Part shown: positions 8,391 through 18,086 of the stretch, piece after piece
Layout of the letters: each line of letters starts with the position of its first letter
How positions within the stretch are numbered: position 1 is the stretch's first letter
Source: Paracoccaceae bacterium
GTDB taxonomy: Bacteria > Pseudomonadota > Alphaproteobacteria > Rhodobacterales > Rhodobacteraceae
DNA length: 64,000 bases
Direction of reading: 5' to 3'
NCBI GenBank assembly: GCA_014239455.1
Contig: JAAZYV010000025.1
Coordinates: forward strand, 18,346 to 82,345
The notes under the pieces: model-generated
What the model saw: the letters and a program-made list of their open reading frames with translations, nothing else
What the model was told of the DNA's origin: nothing
Database searches by the model: none
Made by a program: the position numbers and the translations under genes

Positions 8391-9371
8391 CTAAAGATCA
8401 GAAAATTGCCCCTTAGGTCTATAACGATTTAAGTAATTAGGCAAAATTGAGTCCATTACTCTCGGTGAGATACCTAATTCTTTAAATCCAGGCATATTTT
8501 CAGCGACAATATTGTCCGTTTCTAATTGTTTAATGCTGTCCCTTGTTATTAGTAAAGGTATAGTATTCAGCGTGATTTTGTTTGCCATATATACTAGTGG
8601 ACACATGATATCCGCAACCCAAAAAGGGATTTCTGATATAATTCTTTTTCTTTTAATTAAGAACAACATTTTCAAAATTAAATCCCTAAAGCTTAAAATT
8701 TCTGTCCCCCCTAGTTCATAGATAATTCCTTTGTTAGTTGAGCTAGTATCCTGCAAAAGACTCTCGACCGCACAGGCTATATCATCTACATAAACTGGTT
8801 GAAAAAGTGTTTGCCCCCGCACTATCGGAATTACTGGGCTAATACTGGCAATTGAAGAGAAAAGATTAAAAAATTTGTCCTCTGCCCCAAAAACAACAGA
8901 TGACCTTAGTATTATTGCTTCAGGAAAAGATTCATGTATTCTCCTTTCCCCAAGCCCTTTAGTTTTTGCATAATAGCTTTCTGATCTTTCATCCGCCCCT
9001 ATCGATGAAAGATGAATGAACTTATCCACCCCCAACTCAGACGCATATTTAGCCAGTTTTGCGGGAGTTTCGATGTGTAGTATTTTGAAGTTTTGATTAG
9101 CACTTTCATGTAAAGCCCCAACACAATTAATTATAACATCCGAACCCTTCAGCAGTCCTCTCAAATGTTCATGATTGAGAAAATTTCCCTCAATCAGATT
9201 TATTTGTCCTATAAGTCCTAATGGTTTAAGGAACAAACCTTGGTTCGGGTTGCGGGTAATAACATCAACTATCCATCCTTGACGAACCAAACGTTGGACA
9301 ATATAGCGACCTAAGAAACCCGTACCACCAAAAATAGTAGCCTTTCGTGAATTTGAAGAGAAATCACCCAT
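8391..9371 (-). CDS. Complex I NDUFA9-like NAD(P)-binding protein
   Basis: A 326-residue atypical SDR with the Rossmann motif GGTGFLGRYI near residue 15, a CVGAL block, LSSIGAD and a YAKTKGLGE segment that supplies the Tyr-Lys pair. Alphaproteobacterial proteins of this type are related to the NDUFA9 (39 kDa) accessory subunit of mitochondrial complex I. Whether it associates with bacterial NADH dehydrogenase here is inference. It ends 13 bases from the uppP stop, convergent, with no evident terminator between them. Confidence 0.78.
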   Translation of the reverse strand: MGDFSSNSRKATIFGGTGFLGRYIVQRLVRQGWIVDVITRNPNQGLFLKPLGLIGQINLIEGNFLNHEHLRGLLKGSDVIINCVGALHESANQNFKILHIETPAKLAKYASELGVDKFIHLSSIGADERSESYYAKTKGLGERRIHESFPEAIILRSSVVFGAEDKFFNLFSSIASISPVIPIVRGQTLFQPVYVDDIACAVESLLQDTSSTNKGIIYELGGTEILSFRDLILKMLFLIKRKRIISEIPFWVADIMCPLVYMANKITLNTIPLLITRDSIKQLETDNIVAENMPGFKELGISPRVMDSILPNYLNRYRPKGQFSDL

Positions 9372-9514
9372 TATTAATACCGCGCAATAGTTAATGCTAT
9401 CTTCTTATATCAATTTAAGTTTTCTTAGTATGGATTCTTTGACAAGTAACATATACGTTTTCCTTTGTGGAACTTCAAATCAAAAAACCACTTCTTTAAA
9501 TTTGAGGAAAGAAT

Positions 9515-10126
9515 ATGAAATATTTCTTGCATGAAAATGACCTTCCAGAGTCAGTAAATATTGATCAGTCCGTAGCTATCGATACAGAAACAACTGGTTT
9601 AAACTTAATTCGAGATCGATTATGCTTAATACAAATCTGTACAGGAAACGACGAGGCTCACTTAATAAAAATAAATTCAAGAAAATCACAAGCTCCCAAT
9701 ATTTCTAAAATTCTTATGAATAAAAACATATTGAAAATTTTTCATTTCGGTAGATTTGACATAGCAGTTTTATTAAAACATTTCGAATGCGATATTGCTC
9801 CTGTTTATTGTACAAAAATCGCATCAAAACTTACCAGGACCTCATCAGACCAACATGGCTTAAAACATTTAGTCAAAGAATTTCTTGCTATCGATCTCTA
9901 TAAATTTGAACAGATCTCTGATTGGGGTAAAAGAGAATTGACCGAATCTCAATTAAAATATGCTGCTAGTGATGTCTTATATCTACACCAACTCAAAATG
10001 AATCTTGATGACCTCTTAATTCGAGAGGGAAGGATGAAAATCGCACAAAAACTATTTGATTTTTTGCCTCAATTAGCCTTTCTAGATTTGGAAGGCTGGG
10101 ATACTAATCAGGTTTTAGCGCATTAA
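9515..10126 (+). CDS. rnd: RNase D-family 3'-5' exonuclease, short form
   Basis: A 203-residue DEDDy exonuclease. All motifs are present: DTET (Asp23, Glu25), FGRFD (Asp82) and YAASD (Tyr149, Asp153). It contains only the nuclease domain and lacks the HRDC domains of E. coli RNase D, as is common for the short alphaproteobacterial form. The likely role is 3' trimming of tRNA and other small RNAs. A strong GAGGAAAG ribosome site precedes the ATG. The lptCAB genes follow after a 265-base gap. Confidence 0.9.
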   Translation: MKYFLHENDLPESVNIDQSVAIDTETTGLNLIRDRLCLIQICTGNDEAHLIKINSRKSQAPNISKILMNKNILKIFHFGRFDIAVLLKHFECDIAPVYCTKIASKLTRTSSDQHGLKHLVKEFLAIDLYKFEQISDWGKRELTESQLKYAASDVLYLHQLKMNLDDLLIREGRMKIAQKLFDFLPQLAFLDLEGWDTNQVLAH

Positions 10127-10391
10127 ACCCAATACCTGGATTGTAATCCAGGCGCAAAAATTTCTTAATTCTTAGTCTAACAAGAATACCTTTGGACCAG
10201 AAATCAATTGAAATCAATCAGAACTTTTTTCTGCCTTTAAGAAAATTAAGAATAGGGTTTTCGTTGATATAAGGATCTTACTATGAAACAATAATAGTCA
10301 AATATTTATGGTCGCATTAATTTTAAAATTAAACTATAAAATTTGAAGAATATCGGGGGTAGTAATCTCTTACACCAGTATAATAAGATTT
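10127..10391. other. Intergenic region between rnd and lptC
   Basis: This 265-base gap has no convincing open frame on either strand. It contains one strong small hairpin just after the rnd stop (listed separately) and AT-rich sequence that presumably carries the lptC promoter. I could not define a convincing -35/-10 pair. The length leaves room for a small RNA, but nothing specific supports one. Confidence 0.4.
10135..10152 (+). terminator. Short hairpin after rnd, possible terminator
   Basis: CCTGGAT and ATCCAGG form a perfect seven-base-pair stem with a four-base TGTA loop, nine bases after the rnd stop. The sequence after it is CGCAAAAATTTCTT, which is not a proper T-run, so it may be an RNA 3'-stabilising or processing hairpin rather than a true intrinsic terminator. 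Confidence 0.35.
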
Positions 10392-10946
10392 GTGAAGATC
10401 TTATCCAGCCTTGTTGCATTAGTCCTGATGACTATGATATTTATGATCTCTTCAGAGAATAATTTTGGGAAACCTGTTGAAGTTGAAACAAGGGATTTAG
10501 ATTTTAGCTCTGGTTTTCAGGTCGATGGTGCTCAACTAACTGGATTGGATTTAGACGGAAATCGATTTAATTTTAGAGCCAGTAAAATCAACCCCATTAA
10601 TAATAATTTGCCTATTATTTCAGTTAATAACATTTTAGGCTCTATTACATTTACATCAGAAATGCTTATAAAAATCCAAGCAGAAAAAGCCAGTATTCAC
10701 ACAAAGAATAGTGTGATTGACCTCGAGGGTAAATTACAGCTGGTAAATGACAATTTTAAGCTAACAGGATCTTCTATTACTATAAATTTTAAAAAAAATT
10801 CCCTGCATAGTAATAAAGCGATAAAAATTTTCCTACCAAACACCGAAATACAAGCTGGTAAACTTGAAGCCTTAAAATCAGATTCCAATAATTTACATTT
10901 TAAATTCTTGTTGGAAAATGGTGTAAAATTTAAATATTTTCTATGA
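10392..10946 (+). CDS. lptC: LPS export periplasmic bridge subunit LptC
   Basis: A 184-residue protein with one N-terminal membrane anchor (residues about 3-20) and a periplasmic beta-jellyroll segment rich in alternating hydrophobic residues, with GFQVDGAQLTGLDLDG and the AEKASIHTKNSVIDLEGKL strand pattern of LptC/YrbK. It would link the LptBFG transporter to LptA and carry LPS across the periplasm. Primary sequence conservation in this family is low, so the call relies strongly on its place before lptA and lptB. The start is GTG. Confidence 0.82.
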   Translation: MKILSSLVALVLMTMIFMISSENNFGKPVEVETRDLDFSSGFQVDGAQLTGLDLDGNRFNFRASKINPINNNLPIISVNNILGSITFTSEMLIKIQAEKASIHTKNSVIDLEGKLQLVNDNFKLTGSSITINFKKNSLHSNKAIKIFLPNTEIQAGKLEALKSDSNNLHFKFLLENGVKFKYFL

Positions 10947-10994
10947 ATCAAAGATTTATTTGTTATTTGATCCTTTAATGCTATTATCAATCCA

Positions 10995-11513
10995 ATGATT
11001 TTCAAAAATTTTTATAGAAAAATTCCTTTTTCTTTATGTGTCTTGTTTTTTGTTTTTGCCAAGAGTTCGATTGGAGCAGAAAATTCCATCGACCAGAATG
11101 TTGAAAAAGAAATCATAATTAGTTCTGAAAGTGCCAGTTTTGACCAAAAATCTGGATTAATAATACTAAAAGAAAAAGTTCATTTAATTTTCAAGAATAT
11201 GATATTTAAATCAGATGAAATGACCTTGATATTTGAAAAAACAAAAGATGCCCCACCCCATAAAATGTCCCAGATAAGGAAAATTTCTGCTGAAGGTAAT
11301 GTACTTTTTCAACGTGAAGATCAAATAATAACTAGTAATCTTGCTACTTTTTTCCCGAAAAAGAATAAAGTGAGTCTAACAGGAAATGTTAAAATTGTAA
11401 GCGGGGAAAAAGCTGGAATAACTTCGGAGAAAATGATTATCGACCTTAACTCGGGGACATCTAATTTTATAGGTGATGTTTCATCTAGCATATTATTGGA
11501 AATAAAGAATTGA
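10995..11513 (+). CDS. lptA: LPS transport periplasmic protein LptA (OstA-like)
   Basis: A 172-residue exported protein: signal peptide at residues 1-28 ending near FAKSSIGAEN, then an OstA-like beta fold with repeated strand pairs (SASFDQKSGLIILKEKV, KISAEGNVLFQREDQ, KVSLTGNVKIVSG, GTSNFIGDVSS). LptA polymerises to form the bridge that carries LPS to LptD. The stop codon overlaps the TTG start of lptB, so the two are translationally coupled. Confidence 0.9.
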   Translation: MIFKNFYRKIPFSLCVLFFVFAKSSIGAENSIDQNVEKEIIISSESASFDQKSGLIILKEKVHLIFKNMIFKSDEMTLIFEKTKDAPPHKMSQIRKISAEGNVLFQREDQIITSNLATFFPKKNKVSLTGNVKIVSGEKAGITSEKMIIDLNSGTSNFIGDVSSSILLEIKN

Positions 11514-12286
11514 CAAAGTTTTACTCCTTTTCTGAATCAAAAAAAAGACTCTTACATGGGGAACAACATGGTTTAGTTATTCAGGGTTTAAGAAAGAGTT
11601 ACCGGAAAAGACCAATATTAAGAGACGTGAGCTTAAAATTACAAAGAGGTGAGGTCATAGCATTGCTTGGACCCAATGGAACAGGTAAAACCACATGCTT
11701 CTATGCAATAGCAGGTTTAACTCCTCCCGATTCAGGTAAGGTGGTCATTGATAATAAAGACGTCACAAACTTTCCAATGTATCGAAGAGCACAATTAGGG
11801 TTAGGTTATCTACCTCAGGAATCAAGTATTTTTAGAGGTTTAACTGTTGAGCAGAATATTTTGGCGGTATTAGAAATAAGTGTTTCAAACAGACAAGAAA
11901 GAAGAAGGAAACTTGATCTACTTTTAGGTGAATTTTCTATAACCCATCTAAGACAGGCATCTGCCGTAACTTTATCTGGTGGAGAAAGGAGGAGAGTAGA
12001 AATTGCTCGATGTTTGGCAAGTCAACCAAAATATATACTACTTGACGAACCTTTCGCAGGAGTTGATCCCATAGCAGTAGGGGAGATAAGAAAATTAGTA
12101 GCACAATTGAAAAAGCGTAGTGTTGGGGTTTTGATAACTGATCATAATGTCCGAGAAACACTCGAAATTGTAGATCGAGCCTATATACTACATGAAGGTT
12201 CAATAATAATGAAAGGAACACCAAAGGAGGTGGTGAATAATAAGAACGTAAGAGAAGTTTACCTCGGAGATCAGTTTCGATTCTAA
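11510..12286 (+). CDS. lptB: LPS export ABC transporter ATPase LptB
   Basis: A 258-residue ABC ATPase that powers LPS extraction from the inner membrane. Walker A is GPNGTGKT (54-61; the usual alanine is Thr), the signature is LSGGE (155-159), Walker B is YILLDE ending in Asp179-Glu180, and the switch His lies in ITDHN. The proposed start is TTG within TTGA, overlapping the lptA stop. The permeases LptF and LptG are not in this window. In many relatives rpoN follows here, but hpf comes next in this genome. Confidence 0.95.
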   Translation: MTKFYSFSESKKRLLHGEQHGLVIQGLRKSYRKRPILRDVSLKLQRGEVIALLGPNGTGKTTCFYAIAGLTPPDSGKVVIDNKDVTNFPMYRRAQLGLGYLPQESSIFRGLTVEQNILAVLEISVSNRQERRRKLDLLLGEFSITHLRQASAVTLSGGERRRVEIARCLASQPKYILLDEPFAGVDPIAVGEIRKLVAQLKKRSVGVLITDHNVRETLEIVDRAYILHEGSIIMKGTPKEVVNNKNVREVYLGDQFRF

Positions 12287-12341
12287 ATAATATAAATATA
12301 AAATTTTGAGAGCAGAAGATAACTTACATAAGGGGCAAATT

Positions 12342-12647
12342 ATGAATATTCATATTAATGGAAAACAAGTAAAAATAGGAAAATCCTTGATTTCCTATGC
12401 TGAAAGCCAATTAGCGCAACTTAGCGAAAAATACCTATTAAGACCTGTGACAGCTAGTATAACCTTCACTAAGAGGAAATATGAATATAAATGTGAGGCT
12501 TTTTTGCATCTTCCTAGCGGATTAACTGCTTACTGTACTGGAAGTGCAAATCAAATTTATAAATGCTATCATCAAACCATTATTCGATTAGAAAAAATAC
12601 TTCGCCGCCACAAGCGTAAGATAAGAAACCATACTACTGCTAAATAA
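12342..12647 (+). CDS. hpf: Ribosome hibernation-promoting factor, short form
   Basis: A protein of about 101 residues of the HPF/RaiA family (beta-alpha-beta-beta-beta-alpha fold), which binds the 30S subunit and helps to inactivate ribosomes in starvation. The family features are MNIHINGKQV at the start, the ASITFTKRKYEYKCEAFLH sheet and a basic C-terminal helix (RLEKILRRHKRK). The ATG at 12342 has an AAGGGG site seven bases upstream and is preferred over a TTG at 12306. Most Alphaproteobacteria encode a long form of about 190 residues with a dimerisation domain; that domain is absent here. Confidence 0.85.
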   Translation: MNIHINGKQVKIGKSLISYAESQLAQLSEKYLLRPVTASITFTKRKYEYKCEAFLHLPSGLTAYCTGSANQIYKCYHQTIIRLEKILRRHKRKIRNHTTAK

Positions 12648-12779
12648 GATTTTGGTGTTTAATATTTGTTATTAAATGTGAAAATATCATGATTATTGGA
12701 CTTTACATTATAATCGAATGTGTTAGGAGTCAGGCCCTGATGTTGTTCAGTTGTGGGGAAATGAAGGACAATATTTAAG

Positions 12780-13244
12780 ATGTTTTTATCAGATATTTTG
12801 GTACCTGAAGCAGTATTGCCGTGTATGCGAGCTGCTAGCAAAAAAAGGCTTTTACAAGAACTTTCAATAAGTATAGCTAACATTTATAATCTGGAACAGT
12901 TAGAGTTGCTCTCTGCTTTGCAAGAACGTGAAAGCCTGGGACCTACCGGTATGGGCCATGGAGTAGCAATACCACACGCTAAGATAAATTCGGTAGAATC
13001 AGTTCATGGATTATTTGCTAGACTAACAAAACCCCTCGATTTTGGAGCAATGGATAGTCAGAGTGTTGATCTTGTCTTTGTTTTAATTGCTCCTTATGAA
13101 TCAGGGGCGAATCATTTAAAAGCTCTCGCCAAAGTTTCACGGCTATTGCGCAGTAGCGCTACCTGTGAAAAATTGCGCTCTACAATAGATAAATCTGCTC
13201 TTTTTTCAATTCTTACAACAGAAGCTGAAATTCAAGCTGCTTGA
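12780..13244 (+). CDS. ptsN: Nitrogen PTS EIIA component
   Basis: A 154-residue EIIA-Ntr protein. The phosphorylated His66 lies in GMGHGVAIPHAKI, and LVFVLIAPYESGANHLKALAKVSRLLR is the typical second half. PtsN is a regulatory phospho-acceptor that influences potassium transport, nitrogen responses and the stringent response rather than sugar uptake. It sits after hpf as in many Proteobacteria. Its kinase PtsP and carrier Npr are not in the window. Confidence 0.93.
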   Translation: MFLSDILVPEAVLPCMRAASKKRLLQELSISIANIYNLEQLELLSALQERESLGPTGMGHGVAIPHAKINSVESVHGLFARLTKPLDFGAMDSQSVDLVFVLIAPYESGANHLKALAKVSRLLRSSATCEKLRSTIDKSALFSILTTEAEIQAA

Positions 13245-13267
13245 ATCATTTTGTTCTTAAATTTTAC

Positions 13268-14056
13268 TTAATACCTTTTAAGAATATTCTCGATTATCCT
13301 GACATCACTTGGATTGTTTAATTCCCAGAAATCTTTCCCTTTTAGAGAAGACACAACACATTTAACTGAAATACCATTTTCTATAAACCTTAGTTGTTCA
13401 AGCCCTTCTTGAGCCTCAAGATAACCTGGTTGCAATTGTAGATATGATTTCAAAGCAGGAGCCTTATACGCATAAACACCTATATGATGATACACTTTCT
13501 TTTGTTTTGCCTTCATATCATTTTCGTGAGTATAAGGTATCACTTCTTTAGAAAAATAGAGCGCTTTGCCTTTTTTATCAAAAACTACAGTTGTAGCCCC
13601 TACCCTACCTGATTTCCTATCTCGCAATAAATTTGTCAAACCTACTTCGTCACATTTAAAAACAGGTGTCGCTACATTGTAATCACTATTCTTAAGTTCA
13701 TTAATCAATTCATCTATCACCCAGGAAGGAGTAAGAGGTGCGTCACCTTGCAGGTTTACCACAATGTCATATTCATTTTGCTGCATTTTAAGTGCTTCAG
13801 CTACTCTCTCAGAGCCATTTCTTAGTTTTTCAGAAGTAAGACAGACTTCAGCCCCAAAATTCTCGCAAAACTCTTTTATACGCTTATCATCAGTTGCTAT
13901 TATCTTCTTATCTATTCTCTTGATTTCTTGTGCAAGCAACCAAGTTCTTTCTATTAGAGATATTTCCTTTCCATCTGAACCTCTTATAGGGACCAAAGGT
14001 TTTCCCGGGAACCTAGATGATTGATATCTTGCAGGAATAACTAAAAGATTTTTCAT
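13268..14056 (-). CDS. kdsB: 3-deoxy-manno-octulosonate cytidylyltransferase
   Basis: A 262-residue CMP-Kdo synthetase that activates Kdo with CTP for the LPS inner core. The nucleotidyltransferase start IPARYQSSRFPGKPL (residues 7-21), NLQGDAPL near 105 and HHIGVYAYK near 190 are family signatures. It lies between ptsN (convergent) and dnaK (divergent), close to the lpt genes, and belongs to the same LPS theme. Confidence 0.95.
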   Translation of the reverse strand: MKNLLVIPARYQSSRFPGKPLVPIRGSDGKEISLIERTWLLAQEIKRIDKKIIATDDKRIKEFCENFGAEVCLTSEKLRNGSERVAEALKMQQNEYDIVVNLQGDAPLTPSWVIDELINELKNSDYNVATPVFKCDEVGLTNLLRDRKSGRVGATTVVFDKKGKALYFSKEVIPYTHENDMKAKQKKVYHHIGVYAYKAPALKSYLQLQPGYLEAQEGLEQLRFIENGISVKCVVSSLKGKDFWELNNPSDVRIIENILKRY

Positions 14057-14108
14057 GTCATATTTTAAATAATTAAACCAAAATCTTAAATCTACTAACT
14101 AAAACCAT

Positions 14109-14137
14109 CAAATATATATTTGAAAAATATATATTTG
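14109..14137. repeat. Tandem copy of a palindromic AT-rich element
   Basis: CAAATATATATTTG at 14109-14122 is a perfect 14-base palindrome, and AAATATATATTTG recurs at 14125-14137, so two palindromic units stand 15 bases apart. They lie in the kdsB/dnaK divergent gap. The 15-base spacing and dyad symmetry would suit a dimeric repressor or a nucleoid protein, but low-complexity AT sequence can produce this by chance. Confidence 0.4.
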
Positions 14138-14192
14138 GAAAAGCCAAAACTATAGTATTTTTTCAAAAATTCAATTAAAACTTCTTTAAATC

Positions 14193-14220
14193 CTTGCAGT
14201 GTGAAATAGAACTCCCATAT
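14193..14220 (+). promoter_or_regulatory. RpoH (sigma-32)-type promoter of dnaK
   Basis: CTTGCAG at 14193-14199 matches the CTTGAAA-type -35 element and TCCCATAT at 14213-14220 matches seven of eight bases of the CCCCATNT -10 element, with a 13-base spacer in the normal range. It lies about 64 bases before the dnaK ATG. No CIRCE inverted repeat is seen in this gap, so heat induction of dnaK most likely depends on RpoH, as in other Alphaproteobacteria. Confidence 0.72.
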
Positions 14221-14283
14221 ATCAAGAGATCTCTTAAAGAATGAGTTAAAATACACTAATAAGTATAATGGGAAGGAAAAGAA

Positions 14284-16203
14284 ATGTCCAAAGTAATCGG
14301 TATAGATTTGGGGACTACAAACTCATGTGTAGCCTTAATGGATGGAAAGGATCCAAAAGTCATAGAAAATTCTGAGGGTGCTAGAACCACTCCATCAGTA
14401 GTTGGTTTCACCGATGACGAAAGGCTTGCTGGACAAGCTGCAAAAAGACAAGCCGTAACAAACCCAGAAAACACCCTATTTGCAGTAAAAAGATTAATAG
14501 GTAGAAGAATTGATGATCCCATGGTCGAAAAAGATAAAGACATGGTGCCTTATTCTATTGTCGATGAAGGAAATGGTGATGCATGGTTAGAAGTGAACAA
14601 ACAAAAGTATTCCCCAAGCCAAATCTCTGCTTTTATTTTACAAAAAATGAAGGAAACTGCTGAAGACTATATTGGTGATCCTGTTACACAAGCAGTGATA
14701 ACTGTTCCTGCCTATTTTAATGACGCCCAAAGACAGGCCACTAAAGATGCTGGAAAGATAGCTGGTTTAGAGGTTTTACGAATCATTAATGAGCCTACCG
14801 CGGCAGCTTTAGCCTATGGGCTTGATAAAGAGGGAGGAAAAACTATTGCTGTTTTTGATCTAGGTGGTGGTACTTTTGATATTTCAATTCTAGAAATTGA
14901 TGATGGCCTTTTCGAAGTTAAATCAACCAATGGTGACACCTTTTTAGGCGGTGAAGATTTTGATATGCGGGTCGTAGATTATTTGGCTAGCGAATTTAAA
15001 AAAGAAAGTGGCATTGATCTGAAATCTGATAAAATAGCCCTTCAGAGACTAAAAGAGGCAGCAGAAAAAGCTAAAATTGAGCTTTCGTCTCAATCACAAA
15101 CAGAAATAAACCAACCATTTATTTCAATGAATCCAAAAACTAGCCAACCCTTGCACTTAGTTATAAAGCTAACCAGAGCCAAGCTTGAAAGTTTAGTGTC
15201 AGACTTAATTAATAAATCTTTGAAACCATGCCAAGCAGCTTTAAAAGATGCTGGTTTAACAAAAAAAGAAATTGATGAAGTGGTATTGGTAGGGGGCATG
15301 ACACGAATGCCAAAAGTGATAGAAGAAGTCACGAAATTCTTTGGTAAAGACCCGCATAAAGGGGTAAATCCGGATGAAGTAGTTGCCATGGGTGCGGCAA
15401 TTCAAGCAGGAGTACTTCAAGGTGACGTAAAAGATGTGGTATTGCTAGATGTTACTCCCCTGTCTTTGGGTATTGAAACGCTTGGTGGCGTATTCACTCG
15501 TCTTATTGATAGAAATACAACGATACCAACAAAGAAAAGCCAAGTTTTTTCTACTGCCGAAGACAACCAAAGTGCAGTAACTATTAGAGTTTTTCAGGGG
15601 GAAAGAGAAATCGCCACAGATAATAAAGTCTTGGGGCAATTTAATTTGGAAGATATACCTTCTGCACCAAGAGGTGTTCCGCAGATTGAAGTAACATTTG
15701 ATATAGATGCTAATGGAATAGTGTCAGTTTCTGCTAAAGATAAGGGTACAGGTAAAGAACAAAAAATAACTATTCAAGCATCTGGCGGTCTTTCAGATGA
15801 AGATATAGAAAAAATGGTTAAAGATGCCGAAGAAAATGCCGAAGCTGATAAAGAAAAGAAAGAGCTTATAGAAGCCAGAAATCAAGCTGAGGGTTTGATT
15901 CACAGTACTGAAAAATCGCTCGAAGAACATTCTGATAAAATTGACCCCTCTACTGTCGAAGCCATTGAGCTTTCTATGAAGGCACTGAAAGAAACTCTCG
16001 AAAAAGAAGAGGAATCCGCCGATAAAATCCGTGCACGTGCTCAAGATCTTACAGAATCTGCAATGAAATTAGGTGAGGCCATCTACAAAGCAGAATCTGA
16101 ATCAAGTCAAACTAATGAAGAAAATGATGGTTCTGCTACCAACTCCGATGCTGAAGATATTGTTGATGCTGATTTTGAGGATTTAAACAAACCTGACAAA
16201 TGA
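14284..16203 (+). CDS. dnaK: Chaperone DnaK (Hsp70)
   Basis: A 639-residue Hsp70. The N-terminal ATPase begins [12 protein letters not shown] (about residues 5-16), with DLGGGTFD near 200 and [13 protein letters not shown] near 335. The substrate-binding domain follows from [17 protein letters not shown], and an acidic C-terminal tail ends the protein. The length is typical. An AAGGAAAAG ribosome site precedes the ATG. It heads a dnaK-dnaJ-grpE cluster with a sigma-32-type promoter. Confidence 0.98.
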   Translation: MSKVIGIDLGTTNSCVALMDGKDPKVIENSEGARTTPSVVGFTDDERLAGQAAKRQAVTNPENTLFAVKRLIGRRIDDPMVEKDKDMVPYSIVDEGNGDAWLEVNKQKYSPSQISAFILQKMKETAEDYIGDPVTQAVITVPAYFNDAQRQATKDAGKIAGLEVLRIINEPTAAALAYGLDKEGGKTIAVFDLGGGTFDISILEIDDGLFEVKSTNGDTFLGGEDFDMRVVDYLASEFKKESGIDLKSDKIALQRLKEAAEKAKIELSSQSQTEINQPFISMNPKTSQPLHLVIKLTRAKLESLVSDLINKSLKPCQAALKDAGLTKKEIDEVVLVGGMTRMPKVIEEVTKFFGKDPHKGVNPDEVVAMGAAIQAGVLQGDVKDVVLLDVTPLSLGIETLGGVFTRLIDRNTTIPTKKSQVFSTAEDNQSAVTIRVFQGEREIATDNKVLGQFNLEDIPSAPRGVPQIEVTFDIDANGIVSVSAKDKGTGKEQKITIQASGGLSDEDIEKMVKDAEENAEADKEKKELIEARNQAEGLIHSTEKSLEEHSDKIDPSTVEAIELSMKALKETLEKEEESADKIRARAQDLTESAMKLGEAIYKAESESSQTNEENDGSATNSDAEDIVDADFEDLNKPDK

Positions 16204-16263
16204 TTATATATTAGATCCTATTTTATCTCTGGTCTTCTAGTATAAAATCTAAAGGATAAAAAA

Positions 16264-17409
16264 ATGCCCAAAAGTGATTATTACGATCTCTTAGGTTGCT
16301 CAAAATCAGCATCTGAAGTGGAAATTAAGAAAGCCTTCAGAACCAAGGCTAAAGAGCTTCATCCAGATAGGAATTCTGGAAATGATTCTGCTACAGAAAA
16401 ATTCAAACAAGTAAACGAAGCTTACGAAATTCTTGGTGATCCTAATAAAAGAGCCGCATATGATCGTTATGGACATGCCGCTTTTGAAGGTAATATGGGC
16501 GGGGGTTTTAATTCTGGGCAAGCAGGTGGGGGGGATTTTTCCTCAGCATTTTCAGATGTTTTTGAAGATCTGTTTGGTGACTTCATGGGAAACTCCGGAG
16601 GTCGAACTAATACAACACAAAGAGCCAATCGAGGGGCTGATTTAAGATACAATATGCGTGTAAATCTTGAAGAAGCCTATTCGGGTAAGAAAACCAATAT
16701 AGACATCCCAACTTCTGTTTCCTGTAACAACTGTGGTGGGACAGGTGCCCAGAGTGGTGCTAGCCCTACATCATGCCCCACCTGCTCAGGAGTAGGAAAA
16801 GTTAGAGCACAACAAGGGTTTTTCACAGTAGAAAGAACCTGTCCAACTTGTTCCGGGAGAGGTCAAATAATTAAAAATCCCTGCCGTTTGTGTAATGGCC
16901 AAGGTAGAGTAGAAAAGTCAAAAAAGCTTAGCGTAAGCATACCTGCTGGAGTTGAAACTGGAACTAGAATTCGTTTAACTGGAGAAGGAGAAGCCGGTAT
17001 ACGCGGAGGTCATTCTGGAGATTTATATATATTTATAGAAGTACAAAAACACTCGTTATTTGAAAGGGAAGGTCAAGATCTTTATTGCCGTATACCTATC
17101 GCCATGACCACTGCAACTCTAGGTGGAGACCTAGAAGCACCGACACTTGATGGTGGCAAAACCAGAGTCAAAATACCAGAAGGTGCACAAAACAATAAAC
17201 AACTTAGACTAAGAGGAAAGGGTATGCCAGCTATAAGAGGAGGAGCTAAAGGTGATTTATATATAGAAATAATCGTTGAAACTCCTGTAAACTTAAATTC
17301 AGAACAAATAGATTTGCTAAAGAAATTTGAAAAGTCATGTGAAAATAATAGCCCTGCTAACCAGGATTTTTTTGGTAGGGTTAAGAAATTTTGGAGTGCT
17401 AATAGCTAG
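16264..17409 (+). CDS. dnaJ: Co-chaperone DnaJ (Hsp40)
   Basis: A 381-residue full-length DnaJ. The J domain carries the HPD motif at residues 33-35, which stimulates DnaK ATPase. A Gly/Phe-rich linker follows (about 73-110), then four zinc-binding CxxCxGxG-type repeats ([32 protein letters not shown]) and the C-terminal substrate-binding domain. It lies 60 bases after dnaK and nine bases before grpE on the same strand. Confidence 0.98.
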   Translation: MPKSDYYDLLGCSKSASEVEIKKAFRTKAKELHPDRNSGNDSATEKFKQVNEAYEILGDPNKRAAYDRYGHAAFEGNMGGGFNSGQAGGGDFSSAFSDVFEDLFGDFMGNSGGRTNTTQRANRGADLRYNMRVNLEEAYSGKKTNIDIPTSVSCNNCGGTGAQSGASPTSCPTCSGVGKVRAQQGFFTVERTCPTCSGRGQIIKNPCRLCNGQGRVEKSKKLSVSIPAGVETGTRIRLTGEGEAGIRGGHSGDLYIFIEVQKHSLFEREGQDLYCRIPIAMTTATLGGDLEAPTLDGGKTRVKIPEGAQNNKQLRLRGKGMPAIRGGAKGDLYIEIIVETPVNLNSEQIDLLKKFEKSCENNSPANQDFFGRVKKFWSANS

Positions 17410-17418
17410 AGTCAGATT

Positions 17419-18051
17419 ATGGTAAATACAGAAGAAAAAAATGAACCCCTTAAAGATGCTTTACTTGATGAAGCTTTGGTCGAGGAAGAAGGTGAACAAG
17501 AAAATGACATCCTCAAAGAACTAGATTCTGATAATTTAGAAGAGGACGTAATTTCAGATATTGAGAAAATTACTCTTGAAAGGGATGAAATTAAAGATCA
17601 ATTAATACGCTCTTACGCAGAAAATGAAAATATCCGTAAAAGGGCTGAAAAGGAAAAGAAGGAAGCCGAAATATATGGCATCACCAAGATGTCAAGAGAC
17701 ATATTAGCTGTTTATGACAACCTACAAAGAGCTTTAGATCTTGCGGACGATATTTTGGATGAAAAATCGTTACCTATGATAGAAGGACTTGAACTAACCA
17801 AGAAGGATCTTCTTGAAACCTTCAAAAGGAACAAGATTGACGAGATTGAACCCGAATTAGGGGAAAAATTTGATCCAAAATTACATCAGGCTATGTTCGA
17901 AGGCCCATCAAATACTGTAGAAAAAGGTACGATAATGCAAGTTTTATCTATCGGTTTCTCTATTAGTGATCGACTTTTGAGAGCCGCACATGTTGCAGTG
18001 TCATCAGGAAAAATTAAGATTATTGATAACCCAAAACCTGAAGAAAATTAG
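17419..18051 (+). CDS. grpE: Nucleotide exchange factor GrpE
   Basis: A 210-residue DnaK nucleotide exchange factor: acidic N-terminus, long helical coiled coil (about residues 48-100, RAEKEKKEAEIYGITK) and a C-terminal beta wing with KFDPKLHQAMFEGPS and the VLSIGFSISDRLLRAAHVAVS motif. In many Alphaproteobacteria grpE follows hrcA. Here it is the third gene of the dnaK cluster, with hrcA separated by mutS on the other strand. Confidence 0.95.
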   Translation: MVNTEEKNEPLKDALLDEALVEEEGEQENDILKELDSDNLEEDVISDIEKITLERDEIKDQLIRSYAENENIRKRAEKEKKEAEIYGITKMSRDILAVYDNLQRALDLADDILDEKSLPMIEGLELTKKDLLETFKRNKIDEIEPELGEKFDPKLHQAMFEGPSNTVEKGTIMQVLSIGFSISDRLLRAAHVAVSSGKIKIIDNPKPEEN

Positions 18052-18086
18052 TAAAAAAATTAATTTAAAGATCCTCTGATTTTGAG

